Shown: positions 1-5,644 of the stretch, in pieces
Numbering within the stretch: position 1 is the first letter of the stretch
Layout of the letters: the number at the start of each line of letters is the position of its first letter
Assembly (NCBI GenBank): GCA_003818675.1
Contig: RPPD01000076.1
Coordinates: forward strand, 1-8,317
DNA: 8,317 bases
Source of the DNA: Spirochaetaceae bacterium
GTDB lineage: Bacteria; Spirochaetota; Spirochaetia; SZUA-6; RPPD01
Direction: 5' to 3'
The notes under the pieces: generated by a model
Told to the model about the DNA's origin: nothing
Databases searched by the model: none
Seen by the model: only the letters and a program-made list of their open reading frames with translations
Position numbers and translations under genes: made by a program

Positions 1-522
1 AAGATTGTGGAAGCACAGGCAATACTGGACAGCCAGCAGATGACCTTCGGCCGAAGGATCAGACGGTGGCTCGTGAAACTCATTAGCCGCCAGGAAGAGC
101 GCAAGCTGTATGAAATAGAATATTTTGATGTTGGATCAAATTCAAACAAGGCAGAAAAGGTTGATTTCCTTGAATTCGTTGATGAGTCCAAAAAGGCCAT
201 TCACCTCTTTTCAGGATTGACAAGCAAGGGCAGCCAGATTTTTCACAAACTGGAAGTTTCGCCTGAGGACAAGATATTTACCCTGCTGAACGGGAATCTC
301 ATCCAGCTCCAGATAATATATAGAAGGTTTGAAGGCCTTATCAATTTTTTCAAAAACGAGATACCAAAGGACAAGCGCGGTAAAGTCAGGGGTATCAAGC
401 TGGAGCTCAATTCCATCAAAAACAGCATCGTAAAGGCCAACCAGAAAAAGCATGAATATGTCGCCATCCGTGAAGAAGAAGAACAGATGAAGCGTCTTGG
501 CATCAAGACCAGCGGCACATAA
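1..522 (+). CDS. Hypothetical protein, 5'-truncated by window edge
   Basis: I do not recognise this protein. The reading frame is open back to base 1. A GTG at 7 and an ATG at 40 are in frame, but neither has a visible Shine-Dalgarno, so the true start is probably upstream of the window. About 170 residues are visible. There is no signal peptide or membrane segment, so it is probably cytoplasmic. Counting from GTG 7, residues 16-33 form a basic, Arg/Lys-rich segment (RRIRRWLVK). A mixed alpha/beta-looking middle follows, and the last 45 residues are a Lys/Glu-rich, probably helical or coiled-coil tail. Such charge could suit nucleic-acid or protein binding, but that is only inference. It ends with TAA at 520-522. 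The 32 bp before the convergent gene's stop contains no terminator hairpin that I can see. Base composition and codon use look like a normal coding gene of this genome. Confidence 0.7.
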   Translation, partial: KIVEAQAILDSQQMTFGRRIRRWLVKLISRQEERKLYEIEYFDVGSNSNKAEKVDFLEFVDESKKAIHLFSGLTSKGSQIFHKLEVSPEDKIFTLLNGNLIQLQIIYRRFEGLINFFKNEIPKDKRGKVRGIKLELNSIKNSIVKANQKKHEYVAIREEEEQMKRLGIKTSGT

Positions 523-554
523 TTCCCGTGCAGCCTGCCCTTAAAGATTTTCAG

Positions 555-2450
555 TCATACCTTGTAAGTCCCCAGTATGCGGAGTTCTTCGGCGTGGTGT
601 TCCAATTCTTCAAGTGCTTTGGGGAAAATTGTCCGGTCAGCTGAGAGCTGGACATCCACGTAGAACATGTATTCCCAGGGCTTGCCGGGAATAGGCCGTG
701 ATTCCAGCTTTGTCATGTTGAGGTTGTAGTCGGCAAGGACTTTCAGGGCCGCAAATAGTGCGCCAGGTTTATCCATTGTGGCAAAGACAAGCGATGCCTT
801 CCCCGGATCTTTGATGTCCGCGTGGTCATCGCGGACGATGACAACAAACCTCGTATAATTCTGCGGGTTTGTTTCTATTCCTGCCTTGAGTACGGAAAGC
901 CTGTTTATTGCCGCAGCTTCTTCGCTTGCTATCGCCGCGTTTTCCCTTGCGCCTTTTTGTGCTATATGCGCCACTGATCCTGCTGTATCATAGTAAGCGA
1001 TCTTTTCCCATCCAGGATACTGCTCCAGAAACTTGGCGCACTGCGCGAACCCCTGAGGATGCGAGTAAACCCTCTTTATGTCAGAGATATCAGCGCCAGG
1101 AATGGTAATCAGATTATGGATTATCCTGATTTTCTTTTCACCTATTATTTTAATATCCGGAAATTCAAGGAAGAGGTCGTAATTCTGATGTATTGATCCT
1201 GAAAGGGAGTTTTCAACCGGGATCATGCCGTAATATGCCGAGCCTGCCAGAACACTCTGGAAAACGTCCCTGAACTCCTGGCATGGAATGGGAGTGACTT
1301 CTTCATGGAAATGCAGGTTGATGGCTTTCTCGCTGAAAGAGCCGCGTTCTCCCTGAAATGCGACTCCAGGCTTTCCTTTGGTTTTTTTAATCTCGGTGAG
1401 CCGCCTGTTTTTCCCAATTTCCATGTCTGCGGGTAAGCGGCTCAATTCCTTCTGGAGCACGGGCGTCAGGGCTTGTATATCCCTCATGAGCTTTTCAAAC
1501 TGTTCAGGATACAGGGACTGTGGCCCATCGGAGAGCGCCTTATCAGGCTCCGCGTGTACCTCGACAGTGATGCCGTGCGCTCCGGCAGCTACCGCAGCAA
1601 GTGCCATGGGAGGCACTTTTTCACGAATGCCTGTGGCATGTGAGGGATCCACAAGGATGGGCAGATGACTGAGTTTTTTTACAACGGGAATAGCCGAGAT
1701 GTCCAGTGTATTTCGTGTGGCGGTTTCAAAAGTTCTGATTCCGCGTTCGCAGAGCATTACATTGTCGGCTCCATGGGCAAGAAGGTATTCAGCTGACATC
1801 AGCAGTTCCTGGATGGTTGCCGCGAGGCCGCGCTTTAAAAGCACTGGTTTCCCGATGGCCCCGACCTTTTTCAGCAGCTCAAAGTTCTGCATGTTTCTGG
1901 CGCCTATCTGGAATATATCAACATAGTCCTTCATCATTTCAGAGTGTTCGGTCGAGACGATCTCTGATACCACGGGCATTCCCTGCGAAGCGCCTGCTTC
2001 CTTCAAGTATTTGAGCCCTTCCTCTCCAAGCCCCTGGAAAGCGTATGGCGAGGTCCTGGGTTTGTAGGCGCCGCCCCGCAATATTACCGCCCCTGAATTC
2101 TTCAGAATTTCCGCTATTTCCATGATCTGGGTTCTGGATTCAACTGCACAGGGGCCTGCAATGACCGTGACCCGTGACCCCCCGATTTTTACAGGTCCGA
2201 CCGTGATAACAGTGTCCTCGTGACGGAATTCCCTCGAGGCGAGCTTGTAAGGAGATGAAATGGGAATTACACGTTTGACACCAGGCATTATCTCCACTTC
2301 AAGGGGATCTACTGATGCCATGCCCACAGCTCCGAAAATCGTCTCTTCTTCGCCGATAATTTCCTTTATTGTATATCCCCTTCCGGTCAGAAATGTGCGG
2401 ATTTCTTCCTTAAGGGATGGATTAATGTCGTGTTCGAGTACAATAATCAT
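555..2450 (-). CDS. aroF-pheA: Bifunctional DAHP synthase / prephenate dehydratase with ACT domain
   Basis: This 631-residue fusion catalyses two steps: PEP plus erythrose-4-phosphate to DAHP, and prephenate to phenylpyruvate. Residues 1-70 form the ferredoxin-like regulatory domain of Thermotoga-type I-beta DAHP synthases, with the family's usual start (MIIVL), which supports this ATG. Residues 75-340 are the TIM barrel, with the RGGAYKPRTSPY and QIGARN motifs. The expected metal ligands are all present: Cys101 (AGPC), His271 (DPSH), Glu297 and Asp308. Residues 341-360 are a Lys-rich linker. Residues 361-540 are the dehydratase, with PVENS 411-415, SHPQ 463-466 and the catalytic NYTRF 531-535 (Thr533). 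Residues 552-631 are an ACT domain with GALF 563-566 and ESRP 583-586, the phenylalanine-binding signatures of PheA. Both halves are full length and intact, and no chorismate mutase domain is present. Feedback by aromatic amino acids is inferred from the two regulatory domains. No Shine-Dalgarno precedes the ATG; a TTGACA promoter sits almost against it. The enzyme is presumably cytosolic. Confidence 0.95.
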   Translation of the reverse strand: MIIVLEHDINPSLKEEIRTFLTGRGYTIKEIIGEEETIFGAVGMASVDPLEVEIMPGVKRVIPISSPYKLASREFRHEDTVITVGPVKIGGSRVTVIAGPCAVESRTQIMEIAEILKNSGAVILRGGAYKPRTSPYAFQGLGEEGLKYLKEAGASQGMPVVSEIVSTEHSEMMKDYVDIFQIGARNMQNFELLKKVGAIGKPVLLKRGLAATIQELLMSAEYLLAHGADNVMLCERGIRTFETATRNTLDISAIPVVKKLSHLPILVDPSHATGIREKVPPMALAAVAAGAHGITVEVHAEPDKALSDGPQSLYPEQFEKLMRDIQALTPVLQKELSRLPADMEIGKNRRLTEIKKTKGKPGVAFQGERGSFSEKAINLHFHEEVTPIPCQEFRDVFQSVLAGSAYYGMIPVENSLSGSIHQNYDLFLEFPDIKIIGEKKIRIIHNLITIPGADISDIKRVYSHPQGFAQCAKFLEQYPGWEKIAYYDTAGSVAHIAQKGARENAAIASEEAAAINRLSVLKAGIETNPQNYTRFVVIVRDDHADIKDPGKASLVFATMDKPGALFAALKVLADYNLNMTKLESRPIPGKPWEYMFYVDVQLSADRTIFPKALEELEHHAEELRILGTYKV

Positions 2451-2459
2451 GGCGTTCAG

Positions 2460-2487
2460 ACTATGAGAAACAAGGGAGGAGTGTCAA
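2460..2487 (-). promoter_or_regulatory. Predicted sigma70-type promoter of the DAHP synthase/dehydratase gene
   Basis: Read on the minus strand, a perfect TTGACA (2487-2482) is followed after 16 bp by CATAGT (2465-2460), a 4/6 match to TATAAT. Initiation 6-8 nt downstream would fall about 3-5 nt before the ATG at 2450, giving an essentially leaderless mRNA. That fits the absence of a Shine-Dalgarno. The -10 box is weak, so another promoter further upstream is possible. Confidence 0.45.
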
Positions 2488-2508
2488 GGCCGGCATATCA
2501 TTGGAAAG

Positions 2509-2539
2509 TTACAGTAAATTTGTTCACTCATTCATGAAT
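2509..2539. promoter_or_regulatory. Short palindromes in the divergent intergenic region (possible operator)
   Basis: Two small palindromes lie upstream of the minus-strand promoter: TTAC-A-GTAA at 2509-2517 and the perfect 10-mer ATTCATGAAT at 2530-2539. Their placement between divergent genes would suit a regulator-binding site. Short AT-rich palindromes also arise by chance and I recognise no known operator, so this is weak. Confidence 0.2.
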
Positions 2540-2583
2540 TTCATCTTTTTTTTCCGACAAATTTCGTTTCTCCAGTGAAAAAG

Positions 2584-2612
2584 TTGAAAAATATGATTTA
2601 TCGCATTATAAT
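2584..2612 (+). promoter_or_regulatory. Predicted strong sigma70-type promoter of the envelope operon
   Basis: TTGAAA (2584-2589), a 17 bp spacer and a perfect TATAAT (2607-2612) form a near-consensus promoter. Initiation is expected near 2619, about 14 nt before the ATG at 2633, and that leader contains no Shine-Dalgarno. The -10 sits inside the palindrome CATTATAATG (2604-2613). A second TTGAAA on the opposite strand (2630-2625) makes the region partly symmetrical, but its 14 bp spacing is too short for a normal reverse promoter. Confidence 0.75.
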
Positions 2613-2632
2613 GTTAGTTTGTAGTTTCAAAT

Positions 2633-3928
2633 ATGATGTTTTCATTGAATGTTAAAGACCTTTTCCTTATTCTTTTTTTTCTCTCGGCACTCTTCCCGCT
2701 TGTTGCTGTGGAACCTGAGAAACGCGAGATAGCACTGTGCAGCATATTTTCCGGCCAATACGAATTGCAGGCTGGGGCACTTGAGGCAGTAGACTCAGGG
2801 ATAGGAAGTGCGGTTGTTTCCGCGAGTCGTTATAATGTGCAGAGGATCGGGATTTCCCTGAAAAAGGAGGATCTTGCAGAGCTTCTGGATTTGTTTGAAA
2901 AGGCGCGCGGAAATTCGGAGAATATACCGGAAACCATACGGTTTGGCGAGAGGGAATTTGAAAAGGGTCTTTTCCTGAAACTGCTTGGATCCGTATACAT
3001 TATGGTACCTGTTATTTCACAGATAAAGGAAGAGAGTGAAATGCGTGAAGGACAGGAGCGCTTCAAGGTAACTGTCCATACTGATTTTTATATAGCCCAA
3101 ACCGCTGATATGAAGATCATAGCGGAAAAATCTGTCCAGACCATGGGGTATGACAGGGACAAGGCCCGTGCCCTGGAGGATGCTCTTAATAACATTCCGC
3201 CCCTTCTGGCTTATGAGATTGGCCAGGTAAAGGAGCTGAAAATCGGCACTGTGATCCTGGGTGTTTCTGGTGATGAGGTCATCATTGAGCATGGCAGCCA
3301 GGGCGGCGCTTTTATTGGGGGCGAATATGTCATCCGCGGGTCAGAGATTTTGCCTTCTGGACAGATCATAAGCCATGATAAAGCCCTGATCATGGTCACT
3401 GAGGTGACAGAGAAGGTTTCGATCGGCCAAGTGAGATACCAGGCTGGTCCGCTTGTGGTGGGTGATTCGGTGGAGGAGCTACCCAGGATTGGTCTTGAAC
3501 TTTCACCCTACAGCGTCACGCTGATACCGTTGACAGAGGACCAGGAACTCACCTCATATGTGGGGCTTCGCCTGACTTTAGCCCGCTGGTTGACTGGAAT
3601 GAGGCCGTTATTTGATGTTGAGTTTCAGGTTTATCCTTTAGAGACCTATCAGGAATGGTTTCCAGTACGCTTGCACGCTGGCGTGGAATTACGGCTTTAT
3701 TTCGGACCCGTCGAATTTGCGGCAATCCCGTCTGTGGGTATTGAGGAGAGAATTTCCGTTACGGCGGAGAATGACAGCACATTTGTTGGATTTGGTCTGC
3801 GCGGTATCGTAGAATTTTCCATACTGGTATCGCGGGATCTGAAAATACTTTTGAATGGTGGATATGAATACTGGTTCGGCGCCAGGCAGGGTATCCTGGC
3901 TGCTGGCGGTATTTCAATTAAATTATAG
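2633..3928 (+). CDS. Exported CsgG/LpoB-like protein with FlgT-C-like domain and C-terminal beta-barrel-like region
   Basis: The 431-residue product begins with a signal peptide: a hydrophobic run at residues 10-25, with likely cleavage near VA-VEP. This supports the start although no Shine-Dalgarno is present; a second ATG follows directly. Residues 30-200 look like the CsgG/LpoB/TolB-N fold. There is a beta strand (IALCSIF), then GSVYIMVPVI, FKVTVHTDFYIAQTADMKI and a closing helix (ARALEDALNNIPPLL). Residues 203-281 resemble the SH3-like FlgT C-terminal domain: IGTVILGVSGDEVIIEHGS, then G-x-F-I-G-G, V-x-V-T-E-V and VVGDSV. Residues 287-431 alternate polar and hydrophobic residues, with aromatic-rich strands (VELRLYFGPVEFA, YEYWFG). 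They end in a hydrophobic residue, as outer-membrane barrels often do. It is the first gene of an apparent three-gene operon. Its stop codon overlaps the next gene's Shine-Dalgarno. Family assignments are by pattern and only moderately sure; a role in an outer-membrane complex is inferred. Confidence 0.85.
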   Translation: MMFSLNVKDLFLILFFLSALFPLVAVEPEKREIALCSIFSGQYELQAGALEAVDSGIGSAVVSASRYNVQRIGISLKKEDLAELLDLFEKARGNSENIPETIRFGEREFEKGLFLKLLGSVYIMVPVISQIKEESEMREGQERFKVTVHTDFYIAQTADMKIIAEKSVQTMGYDRDKARALEDALNNIPPLLAYEIGQVKELKIGTVILGVSGDEVIIEHGSQGGAFIGGEYVIRGSEILPSGQIISHDKALIMVTEVTEKVSIGQVRYQAGPLVVGDSVEELPRIGLELSPYSVTLIPLTEDQELTSYVGLRLTLARWLTGMRPLFDVEFQVYPLETYQEWFPVRLHAGVELRLYFGPVEFAAIPSVGIEERISVTAENDSTFVGFGLRGIVEFSILVSRDLKILLNGGYEYWFGARQGILAAGGISIKL

Positions 3929-3937
3929 GAGAAGGAA

Positions 3938-4825
3938 ATGAAACACCTTTTTAAAGCTGTAACTTTACTGATATTGATATTATCGGGAGTTACTGCATAT
4001 AGCCAGGATGCTCAAACCCCGCAGGACACTGAAAAAGCATTTATCACCTCATATATAGACAAGCTGCATTTCATGGTTTATATAGATGAAAAAACCAAAA
4101 TCGCCGTGTCTGATGAGTATCTGTACCGCAAGGCCGTGACTTTTGCAAATGATTTTCTTTCAAAGAAAAACGTGGATGTGGTGCTTCTTGACCAGATAGA
4201 AAATCTTAAAAAGGATCACACTACTCTTGTGGAGGATGTCAAGGGAGAAAACCTCTCAGTAGTCCAGTGGCTTGCCCAGAAACTCAACGCAGATGTCTAT
4301 ATTGTCATAGACCTCCTGGTCCAGAGCGAGAAGCGCGGAATGCAGTTCTATGCCCAGGCGAATGTCTCTCTGACGGTTTTTGAGGCTTCAACAGGGAGAA
4401 TGCTCGCTTCCAAGAGCTACAACCAGCTGGACAAGTCCCTCGGTTCATCAGATGAGCTTGCCAGGACAAATGCTGTTGGTGCATGCATTAACAGGATCAT
4501 GGAGGAGCTTCTGCTCACCACAAGAGAATATATGGGCAAAGCAGTGGAACGTGGCATCAGGTATGAGCTTTATATTGTGGATACCGCGGATGCCAGGACT
4601 CTTCTTAATTTTATCAACAGGCTCAAATCCCAGACGCAGGTGGTTAAAAGCGTGGAATCCGTTTACAGTACAGACACGGAGGGCAAGTACTATGTGTACA
4701 TGTTTGGTCTGCCAGAGGATTTTGAGTCCGTCATTTATTCAACATCGGAGACAGTTCCCGGTCTCGAAGGATTGAAGCTTGTTTCCCAGAGGGGAAAAAG
4801 TTTCACTTTCACAACAGGGATGTAA
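3938..4825 (+). CDS. Periplasmic CsgG/LpoB-like protein (possibly DUF6175-like)
   Basis: The 295-residue product has a signal peptide (hydrophobic residues 7-19, cleavage likely after VTA at residue 20) and no lipobox, so it is probably a soluble periplasmic protein. Residues 40-200 read as a CsgG/LpoB/FlgO-type domain. There is a KKNVDVVLLDQI strand and a helix ending LAQKLNADVYIVIDLLV. A strand pair around a turn (ANVSLTVFEASTGRMLASKS) follows, then a long closing helix. Residues 205-290 form a separate alpha/beta domain (RYELYIVDTADARTLLNFIN, KYYVYMFGLP) that I cannot name confidently; the overall layout recalls DUF6175 proteins. The Shine-Dalgarno AGGAG (3927-3931) overlaps the upstream stop codon, and only 9 bp separate the genes, so translational coupling is likely. 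The operon continues into the LPP20 lipoprotein. Function is unknown; an accessory role in an envelope complex is inferred from fold and context. Confidence 0.85.
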   Translation: MKHLFKAVTLLILILSGVTAYSQDAQTPQDTEKAFITSYIDKLHFMVYIDEKTKIAVSDEYLYRKAVTFANDFLSKKNVDVVLLDQIENLKKDHTTLVEDVKGENLSVVQWLAQKLNADVYIVIDLLVQSEKRGMQFYAQANVSLTVFEASTGRMLASKSYNQLDKSLGSSDELARTNAVGACINRIMEELLLTTREYMGKAVERGIRYELYIVDTADARTLLNFINRLKSQTQVVKSVESVYSTDTEGKYYVYMFGLPEDFESVIYSTSETVPGLEGLKLVSQRGKSFTFTTGM

Positions 4826-4842
4826 GAGGGGCGTTGCCTCTC
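4826..4842 (+). other. Intercistronic stem-loop directly after a stop codon
   Basis: GAGGGGC (4826-4832) pairs with GCCTCTC (4836-4842) across a 3 nt loop, with one G-U wobble, starting at the base after the TAA. No U-tract follows (GATAGAGAAAAAC), so it is not a standard terminator. It could protect the upstream message end or tune expression of the lipoprotein gene. Confidence 0.4.
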
Positions 4843-4871
4843 GATAGAGAAAAACAAATATGGAGGAAACA

Positions 4872-5516
4872 ATGAAGAAATTCATTATTGTAACCCTCGT
4901 GGCAGCGTCAATTCTGTTCGTCGGTTGTGCGTCAGAACCAAAGGCGAAAGACCCGAATGTAGGACCCGCGCAAGGTCAGCCCGCTACCTCTGAGATCATC
5001 GACCATCAGTTTCGCGGTCTTTCCAATGTGCCAAACTGGGTGATCATGGACCAGGGCGAAATTGAAAAACTGTCGGATTTCAAGGATTACTTTGTATTCA
5101 AGGAATCACTTCAGGGCGCGGACCTCAATGCAACCAAAGTATGGGCGTCCAATTTTATAGTGGATTCCGAGATTGCCCGCCTGGTTTCAAACCGCATTCA
5201 GTCCAAGTTTGCGGGTGCCATGGTCGGAAGCGTAAATGGTGCTGACACCTATTTTGAGAAGATTGTGAAGAGTCTTGCCGACGCGAAGGTAGCTGGAACA
5301 CGCCGCCATGCGGAATACTGGATTCTCCGTCGCTACACGGATGCCAACAAAAAAACGAACGATGTATATGAATATTACATTCTCGTGAAGATTCCACAGC
5401 AGGAAGTCCGCAACGCAGTCGCGCGTGCCTTTGATGCAAATCCGGCCAAGACCGAGACAGAGGTCCGGGCCAGGGATGTAGTGCGCCGCACAATGGATGC
5501 TGACAAGGATTGGTAG
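4872..5516 (+). CDS. LPP20-type lipoprotein
   Basis: The 214-residue product is a predicted lipoprotein: MKK, a hydrophobic stretch, then lipobox FVGC with Cys19 as lipid-modified residue. Phe at -3 is atypical for Escherichia coli but suits the relaxed spirochaetal lipobox. The ATG at 4872 is chosen over the in-frame ATG at 4860 because GGAGG (4862-4866) sits 5 nt before it and because it gives a proper MKK signal peptide. Residues 20-45 are a Pro/Ala-rich tether. The rest matches the LPP20 pattern: PNWV at 54-57, a helix with SEIARLVSNRIQ (99-110), a second helix from about 126, then EYWILRRY and YEYYILVKIP (167-175) before the last helix. Vibrio and Campylobacter FlgP also carry an LPP20 domain. 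It is the last gene of the apparent operon and is followed by a strong terminator. Attachment to a membrane on the periplasmic side is expected; the partner is unknown. Confidence 0.87.
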   Translation: MKKFIIVTLVAASILFVGCASEPKAKDPNVGPAQGQPATSEIIDHQFRGLSNVPNWVIMDQGEIEKLSDFKDYFVFKESLQGADLNATKVWASNFIVDSEIARLVSNRIQSKFAGAMVGSVNGADTYFEKIVKSLADAKVAGTRRHAEYWILRRYTDANKKTNDVYEYYILVKIPQQEVRNAVARAFDANPAKTETEVRARDVVRRTMDADKDW

Positions 5517-5546
5517 AATTTGTTTAAAGGAATTTGAACTTTTTTG

Positions 5547-5578
5547 CGGGGTGCTCCGAATAGGGGCACCCCGTTTTT
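5547..5578 (+). terminator. Rho-independent terminator of the envelope operon
   Basis: CGGGGTGCTCC (5547-5557) pairs with GGGGCACCCCG (5563-5573) in an 11 bp, GC-rich stem with one G-U wobble and a 5 nt GAATA loop. TTTTT (5574-5578) follows. The hairpin lies 30 bp after the lipoprotein stop codon and separates it from the next gene's own promoter. The minus-strand reading lacks a T-tract, so it works in one direction. Confidence 0.92.
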
Positions 5579-5594
5579 AGGGCAATCTCCGATG

Positions 5595-5624
5595 TTGGCC
5601 AACACTGTGGTATAAATTTATACT
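5595..5624 (+). promoter_or_regulatory. Predicted sigma70-type promoter of the large LPP20/CsgG-like lipoprotein gene
   Basis: TTGGCC (5595-5600, 4/6) and TATACT (5619-5624, 5/6) are separated by 18 bp. Initiation near 5631 would leave a leader of about 14 nt that begins at the AAGGAG Shine-Dalgarno (5632-5637). An overlapping TATAAA at 5611-5616 has no convincing -35. The strong terminator just upstream supports a separate promoter here. Confidence 0.6.
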
Positions 5625-5644
5625 GTAATTCAAGGAGCCCATTC

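Noticed and set aside
523..554. Bidirectional terminator between the convergent genes
   Set aside because: The 32 bp contain no stable inverted repeat followed by a T-run on either strand.
1382..1388. A7 run on the coding strand in the linker between DAHP synthase and dehydratase, as a possible frameshift site releasing the synthase alone
   Set aside because: The frame is ATT AAA AAA ACC. A -1 shift would need TAA pairing in the P site, which is not a proper slippery heptamer, and seven As are short for transcriptional slippage. Lys-rich linkers make such runs by chance.
4380..4775. 131-codon plus-strand open frame inside the periplasmic CsgG/LpoB-like gene
   Set aside because: It is an alternate frame of a well-supported gene; the product is rich in Trp, Arg and Ser with no fold pattern.
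5595..5602. TTGGCCAA palindrome as an operator
   Set aside because: It overlaps the predicted -35 box, is only 8 bp long, and resembles no operator I recognise.
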